43,992 nt of DNA from Neopusillimonas maritima (GCF_003576595.1 NZ_NQOU01000009.1:1-43992); one strand, 5' to 3'. Shown: positions 16,406-26,501, counted from the first letter of the stretch. Notes: a model not told the origin generated them from the letters alone. Made by a program: numbers and translations.

Positions 16406-18058
16406 ATGCTCCGCCCCTTACTATGGTTTGTTCTTGGCGCACTGATGACGCAATCCGTCGGCGCTCAAAGCATCGGAGGTTCCATTGCTGACCAGCAAGA
16501 GAACCCCGTTCAGTCAGACATACCCGCATTATTGCGCGCTCAAAACGATTATGAACAAAAGCCCGCTGACAACAACGCACTTCTAACCTACATTGCAACG
16601 TTGCGCGCAGCACGCCTTTCAAGCGTTGCTTATGCGCTGGCGCAACAACGTCGCGATTCGATTTCCGCCGACCTGCTGCGCGAGCTCACCGTTGATTACG
16701 CCGCGGAACTGACACGACTCTCTTTGGCTCCCGCACGGAGTGAAGAAGAGCGATATCGGCTTGCCGATCGCGCTTTGGAAATATACGACGCGCTACTTGA
16801 AGCCGACAATGAAATATCCGTTACGGAAACAACAAATCACAGGATCCATTTTGACCGTATCCAGGCCCTGCACGCCAGAAAACGTATGGGCGAAGTGGTT
16901 CAATCTTATGAACAACTACGCGCACAGAATATCGTTATACCGGCCTACCTACTCAATGAAATTGGTGATGCCTATCTTTACCTTGAACAACCTGAAAAAG
17001 CCGCCACACTTTACCAAACCAGCCTGATAACCAATGCGGCTGCTCCTCGTGACCGTTCTGATGTCATCAAAGAAAAAATCGGGCGCTATTACGCGCTGCA
17101 GGAACAAGGTCGCTGGACGGAAGCCTATGCGTTACTTGAAACCACCTACGCAGAAGAACCCCCATGGCGCCGCCTGCCTGGGGTAAGCCAACCCCTGCCC
17201 AACGATACATACTTTGAAGTTGCCCGCACGTGGGCAGTTGCCCCTTTATTTCATAACGACCCAGGCCTGGCCCTTGAGCGCCTGGAGACTTTAACTGAAA
17301 GCGCCCCTCGCGATGCCGGCCTGAAAATAGAGTTGGCTAACACGCAGCGTGCATACGGGCTCCCTCGAGCCGCTCAGATTACGTTAAAGCAGGCCGAAGC
17401 CCTTGCCCCACTGAACCCAGATTTACTCACCGCCCAGGCACAAACCGCCCTTTCCCTTCAAGAATGGGAGCAGGCGCAAGAGCTGGCTGCATTCACCCAA
17501 AAGCATTACCCCGAACTCAAAACCACCCAACATCTACAAGAAGACTGGGCGACGCATGAGAAGTGGGAATTGCTTATTGGCGCGCAGAAGACTTTCAGCT
17601 CAGACAGCCCCGTGTCAGGCAGCGGTGAGCACGCGTTGGAAACCACCCTTTACAGCCCTCCAATCGCATCGAATTGGCGCGCATTGGTTGGCGCGGGACA
17701 GTCCAACGCAACGTTCAACGACGAGCCATTACGCAACCGATGGGTCAAAGGCGGTCTGCAATGGCGCGCCGGCAACACAACGATTGAAGCCAATTTGATC
17801 AGCCAACGTTACGGTTATGGACAGAAAACGGGTGCATACGGCAGTTTCGAACAAAAACTCAGCGATGCCTGGACAGTGGGCGGCGCCCTTGAGTGGCGCA
17901 CCCCGGCAACACCGCTGCGCGCCCTTGCCGACAACATCAGCACCAACTCGGCACAAGCCTGGATACGCTGGACCCCCAATACCTACCGGGAATGGGCGAG
18001 CCTTGCCGGCAACTCCTTCGACACTGACATGAAAACCAAAGAAGCACAGCGGGCATGA
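16406..18058 (+). CDS. Truncated PgaA-like exopolysaccharide export porin
   Basis: This 550-residue outer-membrane protein resembles PgaA, the exporter of poly-beta-1,6-N-acetylglucosamine. It has a signal peptide (MLRPLLWFVLGALMTQSVGA), a long TPR-like helical region (about 30-400) and then the beginning of the beta-barrel (about 410-548). The barrel breaks off near SLAGNSFDTDMK; PgaA is usually about 800 residues and needs the rest to close a 16-strand barrel. The stop is followed at once by a hairpin and the convergent ABC gene, with no pgaB, pgaC or pgaD. It is therefore probably a non-functional remnant of a pga locus. Start choice: AAGGA lies 9 bases before 16406; an ATG at 16400 is also possible. 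Confidence 0.7.
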   Translation: MLRPLLWFVLGALMTQSVGAQSIGGSIADQQENPVQSDIPALLRAQNDYEQKPADNNALLTYIATLRAARLSSVAYALAQQRRDSISADLLRELTVDYAAELTRLSLAPARSEEERYRLADRALEIYDALLEADNEISVTETTNHRIHFDRIQALHARKRMGEVVQSYEQLRAQNIVIPAYLLNEIGDAYLYLEQPEKAATLYQTSLITNAAAPRDRSDVIKEKIGRYYALQEQGRWTEAYALLETTYAEEPPWRRLPGVSQPLPNDTYFEVARTWAVAPLFHNDPGLALERLETLTESAPRDAGLKIELANTQRAYGLPRAAQITLKQAEALAPLNPDLLTAQAQTALSLQEWEQAQELAAFTQKHYPELKTTQHLQEDWATHEKWELLIGAQKTFSSDSPVSGSGEHALETTLYSPPIASNWRALVGAGQSNATFNDEPLRNRWVKGGLQWRAGNTTIEANLISQRYGYGQKTGAYGSFEQKLSDAWTVGGALEWRTPATPLRALADNISTNSAQAWIRWTPNTYREWASLAGNSFDTDMKTKEAQRA

Positions 18059-18081
18059 ATTGCGTCCTTCGGGACGCAATT
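18058..18081. terminator. UUCG-capped hairpin between convergent genes
   Basis: AATTGCGTCC (18058-18067) and GGACGCAATT (18072-18081) form a perfect 10-bp stem closed by a TTCG tetraloop, an unusually stable hairpin. It overlaps the last base of the pgaA-like stop codon and lies 12 bases before the end of the ABC exporter gene. Only a short T-run follows, so termination is likely but not certain. Confidence 0.65.
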
Positions 18082-18092
18082 TCCTACCTTCC

Positions 18093-19895
18093 TTAGCTGA
18101 ACGGCCCCCCGGTTTCTTCAGCCACCTGCTGCATTTGCCACATTTGCGCGTAGCGCCCGTTAAGCAACAACAATTCGCGATGCGTCCCCTGTTCAACCAC
18201 CTTTCCATGATCCATGACAGCAATAATATCGGCGTCGGCAATCGTCGAGAGGCGATGCGCAATAATCAAAGTAGTGCGATTACGGGCAATTAAATTCAAC
18301 TCTTCCTGAATCTGCCGTTCCGTGCGCGTGTCCAATGCGCTGGTTGCTTCGTCCAGAATGAGAATAGGCGGATTCTTCAACAAGGTTCGCGCAATTGCCA
18401 CACGTTGTTTCTCGCCACCCGACAGCTTCAAACCACGCTCGCCCACCTGGGTGTCGTAACCATCAGGCAATCGCGAGACGAAATCATGAATGCGAGCTGC
18501 CTTGGCCGCTTGCACAATATCGTCGAAAGACGCGTTGGGATCTCCATACGCAATATTGTGCAAAATGGAATCGTTAAACAAAACGGTATCCTGAGGCACA
18601 ATGCCAATATGGTGGCGCAAACTGTCTTGCGTTAAATCACGGATATCCGTGCCGTTAATTCGAATTGCGCCTTGCGTTACGTCGTAAAAACGAAATAGCA
18701 AACGAGAAAGCGTACTTTTTCCCGCCCCCGATGCGCCCACCACCGCCAGCGTTTTGCCTGCGGGAATAGCCAAATCCACGTTAAACAAGATCTGCCGGTT
18801 TGGCTCGTAAGAAAAGCTAACCGACTCAAACCGAACGTCGGCGGCACGCGTATCCAAAACCTTGGCATCCGGCCGGTCCTGAACTTCGCGATTTTCGGAA
18901 ATCAAGCCGAACATGCGCTCCATGTCGGCCAAAGCATGCTTTATTTCGCGATAAACAAACCCAAGAAAATTCAACGGCGCATAGAGCTGCGTTAAATAAG
19001 CCGATACCAACACAACGTCGCCCACCGTCATGGTTTGATTCACAACTCCCTGGGCCGATAACCACAAAAGCAGGGTAATACCCACCGTGATAATGACCCC
19101 CTGGCCCATATTCAGGAAATTCAACGAAACCTGGTTCTTGACCGCTGAATCAACCCACTTACCCAGATTGGTGTCATAACGGTCGATTTCATACTTTTCA
19201 TTGCCAAAGTACTTTACTGTTTCGTAGTTGATGAGCGCATCGATTGCCTTGCTATTGGCCTTGCTATCGAGATCATTCATGCTGCGCCGATACACCATGC
19301 GCTTTTCCGTCACTATCAGCGTAAAAGCAATGTACGTTGCAATAGTTGAAAGCGTCACCACAGCAAACAAGAAGTCATAACGCCAAAACAGAATGGCTGC
19401 AACCATCGTTATTTCAAGCAAGGTGGGCAAAATGTTGAACACGGTAAAGTTCAGCAAAAAGCCGATTCCTTTGGTGCCCCGTTCAATGTCACGGCTCAGC
19501 CCGCCCGTCTGGCGATGCAAATGGAAACGAAGCGACAAGGCAAACAAATGCCGGAAAACGCGTGTGGCAATGGTGCGCACCGAACCTTGCGTTACCCGGG
19601 CAAACAACGCATCGCGCAACTCGCCGAATATGCTCGTGCTCAATCGAGCCAGGCCGTACCCCAGCAACGCCCCAATGGGCACCACCAATGCCGTGGGCGG
19701 CATGTCGAGTTGATCGACAATATCTTTCAAGTACAGCGGTGCAATAACACTGGCAACTTTCGCTCCCACCAAACAGGCCATGGCCAACATGACACGCCAT
19801 TTGAATTGCCACACATAAGGCAACAAGGAACGAATGGTTTGAAGATCGTTACGGTTGGTGGGCGCCGGGCCCCGATGAGAGAATTTCATGGACAT
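18093..19895 (-). CDS. Atm1/ABCB7-type ABC exporter
   Basis: This half-size ABC exporter (600 residues) has an N-terminal six-helix membrane domain (about 25-340) and a C-terminal ATPase. It resembles the Atm1/HMT1 group, which exports glutathione-based sulfur or metal compounds in bacteria and mitochondria. The membrane domain holds group-specific stretches HLHRQTGGLSRDIERGTKGI and DALINYETVKYFGNEKYE. The ATPase has Walker A GASGAGKST (about 386), signature LSGGEKQR (about 490) and Walker B ILILDEATSALD (about 507-518). The first ATG has an AGAAG immediately adjacent; the ATG at 19889 is better spaced and may be the true start. It is divergent from the sigma/anti-sigma fusion gene across a 118-base gap. 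Confidence 0.87.
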   Translation of the reverse strand: MSMKFSHRGPAPTNRNDLQTIRSLLPYVWQFKWRVMLAMACLVGAKVASVIAPLYLKDIVDQLDMPPTALVVPIGALLGYGLARLSTSIFGELRDALFARVTQGSVRTIATRVFRHLFALSLRFHLHRQTGGLSRDIERGTKGIGFLLNFTVFNILPTLLEITMVAAILFWRYDFLFAVVTLSTIATYIAFTLIVTEKRMVYRRSMNDLDSKANSKAIDALINYETVKYFGNEKYEIDRYDTNLGKWVDSAVKNQVSLNFLNMGQGVIITVGITLLLWLSAQGVVNQTMTVGDVVLVSAYLTQLYAPLNFLGFVYREIKHALADMERMFGLISENREVQDRPDAKVLDTRAADVRFESVSFSYEPNRQILFNVDLAIPAGKTLAVVGASGAGKSTLSRLLFRFYDVTQGAIRINGTDIRDLTQDSLRHHIGIVPQDTVLFNDSILHNIAYGDPNASFDDIVQAAKAARIHDFVSRLPDGYDTQVGERGLKLSGGEKQRVAIARTLLKNPPILILDEATSALDTRTERQIQEELNLIARNRTTLIIAHRLSTIADADIIAVMDHGKVVEQGTHRELLLLNGRYAQMWQMQQVAEETGGPFS

Positions 19896-20013
19896 CTTCT
19901 GTTATGAGCAATCAGGAACCAGTCCATGACGCATCGGTCATTTTACTGTGAGAAAATAAACCCGCTAAACCTAACGACAACAGACAATCTTTTTCTGCAC
20001 TCCCGGAGCTTGC

Positions 20014-21438
20014 ATGCCTGCCACTCTTCCCTCCCTTGACCCCGCCCTGCAACGTTGTGCGAAAAAAGAAACCAGTGGTCTGGAACAAATCTACCGGCAA
20101 ATTGCCCCGCCGATAAAGGCTTTGGCACAACACGTCTTGAATGACGAAGCGCTGGCTCAACAAGCATTGCACGACAGTATGGTAATGGTCTGGCAACACG
20201 CAAACCATTTCAACCCTGTTCATGGCTCGGGTTACGCCTGGATCTTCAGCATTTTTCGCTATCGCCTGCAGGCCTTGCAGCGGCAACCCAATGTAAACCA
20301 GCCTGATCGAATTATTGCAGTCAAAAGCTGGTTGAACGACATAGGCCCTTGCCTCGCTTACTTTGAACCACCGCTAAGGGAACACATAACCGAAGAAAGT
20401 GCTCAATTCATTGCTCTGGCCTATTGCAAAGGGTTAAACAGCTTCACCATTGAATCGGTCTTGAATATTGACGCTAATATAGTACTGACAAACCTAACCG
20501 CTGCGTTCAACCAAACCCCGGGCGCTCCCCTACCAAGCAGCCAGGTCGACAATGCCACGATTGCCTTTTATGTGCTTGGCCTGCTGAACGGCAACCAAGC
20601 GAACACAGCTCAAGCGGCGATTGCCGAAGACGACAACGCCTTGAAGCAAGCGCTTTATTGGGAGGGGCTATTTTTTCAGTTAACGCAGCTCCTGGCCACA
20701 AACGCGCCCGACGAACAAGCATGGGAAAAAATTCAGAAAACACTGAAGCTTACGATTATTCCGCAACCGTTAAAAACACCTGAAAAAAGTGCTCGGCCGG
20801 AGCCTCCTGCAACCGGAGGCGATGCCAAAGCGGCAACGACTCAAGCCACAACCAACGCAGCGCCCTCGCCTAACAGAAAACGTTCCGAATCAACACCGGC
20901 ACGGCCACGAAAAAGCGGCAAATTACGCCTATTGGTAACCGCCATACTTTTACTGATATTGGCAGCCGGTCTTTATGTGTGGCTGGTACCTATTCAGCCT
21001 GAACTGGCCGCCCACAATACAGCTAACAATGCTGAAAACACACCACCAGAGCCATTGTCTTTACACACCGTTGTTATGCAACCACCCGGCAGTACTTCCA
21101 CGCCCGGCTGGTTAATTGTCTCGCGTGATCCAGGCGTCTTGCATCTTGAGCCCCTGTTGAAAAGCCAGTTGGCAAACGACGAAGTGCTGGTTCTATGGCG
21201 GCGAAAACCCAATTCGCCTACCACTCAGAAACTTGGCGTCATCGACGACTCCGCACCCAGCCAAATTCGCCTGACAAGCGGTTTCTCAGTCGTAGAGCCA
21301 ATGCTGTATGAGATCACGATTGAACAAAACCCCGCCGAATTGGTTGAGCCACAAGGCGATATTGCCTTTATTGGACAAAGTTTCAGGTTGGAAGTACCTG
21401 ATCCTGAGCCTGAAGCACCTCCAGTTCCTGCTCAGTAA
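20014..21438 (+). CDS. Fusion of a degenerate ECF sigma factor with an RskA-type anti-sigma factor
   Basis: One open frame of 474 residues contains two normally separate proteins. Residues 20-90 match ECF sigma region 2 of the SigK type (LEQIYRQIAP, then VMVWQHANHFNP and GYAWIFSIFRYRLQAL). Residues 120-166 look like a decayed region 4: FIALAYCKGLNSFTIESVLN is kept, but the basic helix that contacts -35 DNA has become IVLTNLTAAF. Residues 180-240 resemble the RskA N-terminal anti-sigma domain (IAFYVLGLLNGNQ..., QAWEKI). A charged, Ala/Pro-rich linker leads to a membrane helix (about 304-326) preceded by RPRKSGKLR, placing the N-terminus in the cytoplasm. Residues 346-460 match the periplasmic RskA C-terminal domain. 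Function is unknown; it could be a membrane-held regulator or a fused, decaying pair. Confidence 0.8.
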   Translation: MPATLPSLDPALQRCAKKETSGLEQIYRQIAPPIKALAQHVLNDEALAQQALHDSMVMVWQHANHFNPVHGSGYAWIFSIFRYRLQALQRQPNVNQPDRIIAVKSWLNDIGPCLAYFEPPLREHITEESAQFIALAYCKGLNSFTIESVLNIDANIVLTNLTAAFNQTPGAPLPSSQVDNATIAFYVLGLLNGNQANTAQAAIAEDDNALKQALYWEGLFFQLTQLLATNAPDEQAWEKIQKTLKLTIIPQPLKTPEKSARPEPPATGGDAKAATTQATTNAAPSPNRKRSESTPARPRKSGKLRLLVTAILLLILAAGLYVWLVPIQPELAAHNTANNAENTPPEPLSLHTVVMQPPGSTSTPGWLIVSRDPGVLHLEPLLKSQLANDEVLVLWRRKPNSPTTQKLGVIDDSAPSQIRLTSGFSVVEPMLYEITIEQNPAELVEPQGDIAFIGQSFRLEVPDPEPEAPPVPAQ

Positions 21439-22183
21439 ATCCGGCGGCCAACCGGGCCTCGATGTTGAAAGGCCCCTTCAAACGCGGCGCCCGATAAATA
21501 CGCGCCATGTCAGCGTAATGTGCTACAGGGTCAAGGTTCTCTTTCTGGCACAGGTAGCGATACCACTTATTGCCGATCGCCACATGGCCTATTTCATCAC
21601 GCAGGATAATATCAATAATTTGCGCTGCCTCGGCGTCGTTGGCCTTTGCCAATTTTGTGCGAACAACCGGTGAGGCATCCAGGCCTCGGGCCTCGAGTGT
21701 TCGAGGAACCAGGGCCAGTCGGGCAAGCAAATTATCGGTGGTGCGTTGCGCCATTTCCCACAGTCCATCATGTGCGGGAAAATCGCCATAGGCATAGCCC
21801 ATTCCAAGCAAATGCTTGCTTAACAAAGAAAAATGATAGGCCTCTTCTTTCGCGACAATTAGCCAGTCTTCATAAAATTCAGACGGCATTCCTGGAAAGC
21901 GGCAAATCATATCCAGCGCCAGATTAATGGCGTTAAATTCAATATGTGCCAAAGAGTGAATGAGGGCCGCCCGCCCCTGTTCCGTATGAACCGACCGCTG
22001 CTTGACCTTAAAGGGGCCGACCAGCTCGGGCCGATCGGGGCGTCCGGGAATGGACGCACCTTCCGGCATAGACAAGTTCTGGTTGGGATCAACCTGATCA
22101 AGCTGCTTGTCTATTGCCTGTACTGCCCAAACTTTTTGGTCGGGGTTGGGCAAACACAAAGCATGTAAAGCCGCAGCACGCAT
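21383..22183 (-). CDS. DUF455 ferritin-like protein
   Basis: This 266-residue protein is of the DUF455 family, which has a ferritin-like four-helix fold. Possible di-iron ligands are visible in the expected helices: E82 in HIEFNAINLALD, E113/E114 and H117 in KEEAYHF, and E197/H200 in RDEIGHVAIG. The family function is not established. The start codon shares one base with the MerR stop codon (TAATG), so translation is coupled to the merR gene. The 3' end overlaps the convergent sigma/anti-sigma fusion gene by 56 bases. Length and motifs are normal for the family. Confidence 0.85.
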   Translation of the reverse strand: MRAAALHALCLPNPDQKVWAVQAIDKQLDQVDPNQNLSMPEGASIPGRPDRPELVGPFKVKQRSVHTEQGRAALIHSLAHIEFNAINLALDMICRFPGMPSEFYEDWLIVAKEEAYHFSLLSKHLLGMGYAYGDFPAHDGLWEMAQRTTDNLLARLALVPRTLEARGLDASPVVRTKLAKANDAEAAQIIDIILRDEIGHVAIGNKWYRYLCQKENLDPVAHYADMARIYRAPRLKGPFNIEARLAAGFTEQELEVLQAQDQVLPT

Positions 22184-22584
22184 TAAACGGCCGTTTCAGA
22201 CTGCGTCCCAAGCGCCTGATCGAGGCGATCGCGAATATTGATGAGTTCTTTTCGCATTGATTGAAACTCCGGGCCGGTAAGACGCACCGCTGCATCGGCA
22301 TCGTGGGGAACGTCACGTGCATCGCCCAGACGATTCCGCGCACCACTAATCGTAAAACCCTGCTCATACAATAAATCGCGGATTCGGCGAATAAGCAAAA
22401 CTTCATGATGCTGATAATAACGGCGGTTCCCACGTCGTTTAACAGGCTTGAGCTGCGTGAACTCTTGTTCCCAATAACGCAGAACATGTGGCTTGACCGC
22501 GCAAAGCTCGCTGACCTCACCAATTGTGAAGTAACGCTTGGCGGGGATAGGAGGCAGATTAACCGTCGTTTGGCTTGAACTCAT
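22183..22584 (-). CDS. MerR family transcriptional regulator
   Basis: This 133-residue regulator has an N-terminal winged helix typical of MerR: PAKRYFTIGEVSELCAVKPHVLRYWEQEF (about 17-45), then NRRYYQHHEVLLIRRIRDLLYEQGFTI. The C-terminal part is short and helical, with no cysteine or His pattern for metal binding, so the effector is unknown. This merR gene follows ihfA in many betaproteobacteria, a conserved neighbourhood of the pheST operon. It starts 24 bases downstream of ihfA and overlaps the DUF455 gene by one base, so it is expected to be the penultimate gene of the long rpmI-to-DUF455 transcript. Confidence 0.88.
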   Translation of the reverse strand: MSSSQTTVNLPPIPAKRYFTIGEVSELCAVKPHVLRYWEQEFTQLKPVKRRGNRRYYQHHEVLLIRRIRDLLYEQGFTISGARNRLGDARDVPHDADAAVRLTGPEFQSMRKELINIRDRLDQALGTQSETAV

Positions 22585-22608
22585 GGCGTTGTTCTGGCAA
22601 AGAAAACA

Positions 22609-22926
22609 TTAAAGTACAGGTTCATCAGGTGCTTGCTCAACCGCGCTTTTCAGTTTCTGGCTGGCATGAAACGTAACGACTCGGCGCGCCTCAATGGGAA
22701 TAACTTCACCCGTTTTGGGATTCCGACCCGGGCGTGGCGGTTTATCGCGAACCTGGAAATTACCAAAACCCGACAGCTTGACTTCAATACCATTGGCCAA
22801 CGACTCACGAATTTCTTCGAAAAAAGTGTCGACCAGATCTTTGGCTTCCCGCTTATTCAAGCCCACCCGATCGAACAATAACTCGGCCAATTCGGCTTTA
22901 GTCAGTGTGCGTGCTTCCTGATTCAT
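22609..22926 (-). CDS. ihfA: Integration host factor subunit alpha
   Basis: IHF-alpha (105 residues from this start) pairs with IHF-beta to bend DNA sharply for recombination, replication and sigma-54 transcription. The protein matches HU/IHF throughout: [26 protein letters not shown] at the N-terminus, [30 protein letters not shown] with the DNA-intercalating proline of the beta arm in GRNPKTGE, and [11 protein letters not shown]. The frame is open further upstream into phe[11 protein letters not shown] is chosen because an AAGAGAGA ribosome binding site lies just before it; the ATG one codon earlier (22929) is equally possible. It follows pheT almost directly. Confidence 0.93.
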   Translation of the reverse strand: MNQEARTLTKAELAELLFDRVGLNKREAKDLVDTFFEEIRESLANGIEVKLSGFGNFQVRDKPPRPGRNPKTGEVIPIEARRVVTFHASQKLKSAVEQAPDEPVL

Positions 22927-22936
22927 CATGTCTCTC

Positions 22937-25351
22937 TTATGCTCGTTGCCGAACGCCATGCTGATCGACCAGCGCCGCCAGCAACACCTTCATGCAATCT
23001 TCAACCTGCTGATCATCCAGGGTAACCACCGGATCCTGCAACCAAAAACGCAAGGCCAGGCTGGTTTGCGCCGAAGCGCCGTCAGCATTTTTATCACGCC
23101 ATACATCAAACAAGCGAATATCCTTAACAATCTTTAGCTTAGCATCAGAAACAATACTTTGCTTTAAGGTATCGAGTAAACCCTGATACGACACACCTTG
23201 ATCCACCCAAATAGCCAAATCACGTATGACGACCGGTTGCCGGGAAATTTCAGTTGGAGCGGGCAGATTAACATAAGAGATTGCCTCAACGTCCACTTCA
23301 AAAACCACCGGTGCACGCGCCAACTCCAATTGTTGCACCCACTGTGGGTGTACCTCTCCAAGCCAGCCGATCGGCGTACCGCCGAGCAGCAGGCGGGCGC
23401 TGCGCCCGGGGTGCAAGGCCGGATGAATGGCGGCTTCGCAAACCAGCTCATTTGCCCTGCTACCCAGTAAAGCTTCAAGATCGTTTTTTACATCGTAAAA
23501 GTCGACTGGTTTATCGGGTGCGCCCCATTGTTCAGGCACGGCAGGCCCCCAGGCTGCTGCCGCCAACCGCTGTGGCTGCCGTACACCTTGCACGACCAAA
23601 TCACCTTCCTCAGCGGAGGAGTCGCGTTCAAATACGCGACCCAGCTCGAAAACCCGCACACGCGACTGTTTGCGGTTGGCATTGTGCACTATGTTGGCCA
23701 ATAAGCCGCCGATCAAACTGGAACGCATGACCGCCAGTTGACTTGCAATGGGGTTCAACAAGCGAATCGGATTGCGATTCGCACAATAATTCGTTTCCCA
23801 ATCTTCTTCAACGAATGAAAAATTGATCACTTCCTGATAATCACGCGAGGCCATTACCGCACGAAGGGCATGTGGGCCTTTCAGGGTTTCCGCCGGCATT
23901 GTCATCATCGCGGGCGCCACCGGCGCCACATCGGGAATGCGTTCGAACCCATAAATACGGGCGACTTCCTCGATCAGATCTTCTTCAATGACCAAATCGA
24001 ATCGATAGCTGGGTGGGCTGACCTTGAAAACACCGTTTTCCAGTTGATAGGGCAAATTCAACCGAGTGAAAATTTCGCCAATCTCCTGTTCGGAAACATC
24101 AATACCCAACACACGCCGACAACGATCGACGCGTAAAGCAACAACAGGTCGTTCAGGTAAATTAATAATCTGATCATCGAGCGGGCCGGCCTGCCCACCA
24201 CAAATTTCCAGTATGAGTTGCGTCATACGTTCGAGATCTTGCGGGATATTGGCAAAATCAACGCCGCGCTCAAAGCGATGGCTGGCTTCGGAACTGAACT
24301 TGAAACGCCGGGCCCGGCCCATAATGGCCTCGGGCCACCAAAACGCCCCTTCAAGATAGATATCGGTGGTATCGAGGGTTACCGCACTGGCCTCGCCCCC
24401 CATAATCCCCGCCAGGCTCTCCAATTCGTTCCCCGATGCGATGACCCCTACATCGGATTGCAAGGTAACGGTTTGGCCGTTCAACAATTCAAGCTGCTCG
24501 CCCTCTTGGGCCCAGCGCACCGTTAAACCCTCGTTAACTTTGGCCAGATCAAACACATGAGTCGGACGCCCCAGCTCAAGCATCACGTAGTTGGAAATAT
24601 CGACCAAGGCCGAGATGGAACGTTGCCCACAACGCTCCAAACGTGCACGCATCCAATCGGGAGTCTTGGCTTTGGCATTCACCCCCCGAATGACACGACC
24701 GGCAAAACGACCGCAAAGGTCTGGCGCTTTGACTTCAACAGACAAGCGATCATTAATGCTCACAGCCACTGGTTCTGCTTGTGGTGGCGACATAACAGCG
24801 CCATTCAAGGCTGCCACCTCACGTGCAACACCCAAAATCGACAGGCAATCGGCCCTGTTTGGGGTCAATTTCAATGTGAAAACCGTATCATCAAGACTGA
24901 GTGCTTCGCGGACCGACTGCCCTGCCGACAAGCCGGAATCGAGCTCCAGCAAACCAGAATGATCTTCCGATAAACCCAACTCGCGTGCCGAACACAACAT
25001 ACCGAACGACTCAACACCACGCATCTTTGCTTTGCCAATTTTCATGCCGTCAGGCAACTTGGCACCGATACGCGCAAACGGCACGGTTAAACCTGCGGCC
25101 GCATTCGGCGCACCACATACGACCTGAAGCAAATCGCCCGAACCGTCATCCACTTGGCACACGCGCAATTTGTCGGCATCGGGATGCGCGGAGATTTCCT
25201 TAATATGGGCAACGACGATCTGCTCGAACGGCGGCGCAACCGGACCCACCTCCTCAACCTCAAGGCCCGCCATGGTGAGTTGATGAGATAACGCATCGGA
25301 ATCAATATCCGGATTCACAAAGCTGCGCAACCACGATTCTGGGAATTGCAT
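22937..25351 (-). CDS. pheT: Phenylalanyl-tRNA synthetase beta subunit
   Basis: The beta subunit (804 residues) of the heterotetrameric enzyme that charges tRNA-Phe. Domains in order are the N-terminal tRNA-binding EMAP/OB domain (about 40-150, with [15 protein letters not shown]), the B3/B4 editing region (about 210-370), the B5 domain (about 400-470), the catalytic-like core, and the C-terminal FDX-ACB anticodon-binding domain (about 710-803, with [15 protein letters not shown]). Length is normal. It lies 78 bases after pheS in the same direction and its 3' end abuts ihfA, so they form one operon. Confidence 0.95.
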   Translation of the reverse strand: MQFPESWLRSFVNPDIDSDALSHQLTMAGLEVEEVGPVAPPFEQIVVAHIKEISAHPDADKLRVCQVDDGSGDLLQVVCGAPNAAAGLTVPFARIGAKLPDGMKIGKAKMRGVESFGMLCSARELGLSEDHSGLLELDSGLSAGQSVREALSLDDTVFTLKLTPNRADCLSILGVAREVAALNGAVMSPPQAEPVAVSINDRLSVEVKAPDLCGRFAGRVIRGVNAKAKTPDWMRARLERCGQRSISALVDISNYVMLELGRPTHVFDLAKVNEGLTVRWAQEGEQLELLNGQTVTLQSDVGVIASGNELESLAGIMGGEASAVTLDTTDIYLEGAFWWPEAIMGRARRFKFSSEASHRFERGVDFANIPQDLERMTQLILEICGGQAGPLDDQIINLPERPVVALRVDRCRRVLGIDVSEQEIGEIFTRLNLPYQLENGVFKVSPPSYRFDLVIEEDLIEEVARIYGFERIPDVAPVAPAMMTMPAETLKGPHALRAVMASRDYQEVINFSFVEEDWETNYCANRNPIRLLNPIASQLAVMRSSLIGGLLANIVHNANRKQSRVRVFELGRVFERDSSAEEGDLVVQGVRQPQRLAAAAWGPAVPEQWGAPDKPVDFYDVKNDLEALLGSRANELVCEAAIHPALHPGRSARLLLGGTPIGWLGEVHPQWVQQLELARAPVVFEVDVEAISYVNLPAPTEISRQPVVIRDLAIWVDQGVSYQGLLDTLKQSIVSDAKLKIVKDIRLFDVWRDKNADGASAQTSLALRFWLQDPVVTLDDQQVEDCMKVLLAALVDQHGVRQRA

Positions 25352-25429
25352 AATGGTGTCTGAATTCGATTAAAGTGTCTGGAAAACCGGATTCGGGTGC
25401 GCACTGCAGCCCCCCGAATCACAGCGATT

Positions 25430-26452
25430 TCAACGATTGAACTGACGCAGGAAACGCAGATCGCCTTCAAAAAACTGGCGCAAATCATTCACGCCGTACC
25501 GAAGCATGGTTAAGCGTTCTAGACCGGAGCCGAACGCAAAACCAATATAACGTTCTGGGTCGAGGCCAAAGTTCCGAATAACCTGAGGATGAACCTGCCC
25601 GGAACCGGATATTTCCAGCCACCGCCCTTGGTTGGGGCCCGATGTAAACATCATGTCGATTTCAGCGGACGGCTCGGTAAAGGGAAAAAACGACGGGCGA
25701 AAACGAACGACAAGATCGTCGGTTTCGAAAAAAGCCCGCAAGAAATTCGTATAAACCCCTTTCAAGTCGGCAAACGAAATATTCTCAGCCACCCATAAAC
25801 CTTCCACCTGATGAAACATAGGGGAATGGGTTGCATCGCTGTCGACACGATAGGTACGGCCCGGCGCAATAACCTTGATAGGCGGTTTGTGCATGCGCGC
25901 ATACCTGACTTGCATAGGGCTGGTGTGCGTGCGCAACAACATGGGCAGACCTTTGCTGTCGTTCATATCGACATAGAAAGTATCCTGCATGGACCGAGCC
26001 GGATGATTTTCCGGATTATTCAGCGCCGTAAAGTTTGTCCAATCGTCTTCAATTTCAGGCCCATCGGCGACATCGAACCCAATGGAACGAAAAATTGCCT
26101 CGACACGTTGCCACGATTGAATCACGGGATGAATCCCGCCCGTTGCGTAGCCCCGGCCCGGCAAAGTGACGTCGATCGTTTCCGATGCCAGCCGACGTTG
26201 CAGCTCCGCCTGCGCCAATTGTTGTCGGCGCTCGGTAAGCAACGCTTCAATTTGCTGCTTAAGCTGGTTAATACGTGCGCCTTCGGTTTTCTTTTCGGCC
26301 GGCTCGAGCTTGGCCAGCCCTTTCAACATAGAAGTGAGCAAGCCTTGTTTGCCAATAAAACGGGCTTTTGCGTTCTCCAGCGCATTGGCATCTGTTGCCT
26401 GCTGAAACGCCTCGGTTGCCTGAGCAATCAGGTCTTCATCGGACGAAGTCAT
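25430..26452 (-). CDS. pheS: Phenylalanyl-tRNA synthetase alpha subunit
   Basis: The catalytic alpha subunit (340 residues), a class II synthetase. An N-terminal coiled coil (about 1-85) is followed by the catalytic domain with [13 protein letters not shown], motif 2 ([32 protein letters not shown]) and motif 3 ([19 protein letters not shown]). The [11 protein letters not shown]-type element is present as [14 protein letters not shown]. Length is normal. It is 75 bases downstream of rplT; that gap holds a hairpin that could modulate read-through, but no pheM leader peptide is apparent. Confidence 0.96.
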   Translation of the reverse strand: MTSSDEDLIAQATEAFQQATDANALENAKARFIGKQGLLTSMLKGLAKLEPAEKKTEGARINQLKQQIEALLTERRQQLAQAELQRRLASETIDVTLPGRGYATGGIHPVIQSWQRVEAIFRSIGFDVADGPEIEDDWTNFTALNNPENHPARSMQDTFYVDMNDSKGLPMLLRTHTSPMQVRYARMHKPPIKVIAPGRTYRVDSDATHSPMFHQVEGLWVAENISFADLKGVYTNFLRAFFETDDLVVRFRPSFFPFTEPSAEIDMMFTSGPNQGRWLEISGSGQVHPQVIRNFGLDPERYIGFAFGSGLERLTMLRYGVNDLRQFFEGDLRFLRQFNR

Positions 26453-26475
26453 GGGTTAACCGTTTTTCCAAATGC

Positions 26476-26501
26476 AAACGGAGCCCAACCGAGCCCCGTT
26501 T
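26476..26501 (-). promoter_or_regulatory. Hairpin between rplT and pheS
   Basis: On the minus strand AAACGGGGC (26501-26493) pairs with GCTCCGTTT (26484-26476) over 9 bases including one G-U pair, with an 8-base loop. In E. coli this gap contains the pheM attenuator. Here only a weak T-run follows and no Phe-rich leader is seen, so partial termination is the most that can be suggested. Confidence 0.35.

Noticed and set aside
17729-18262. A 177-residue minus-strand frame across the pgaA-like 3' end
   Set aside because: It overlaps two clear genes, is Arg/Gly-rich and has no family match, so it is a shadow frame.
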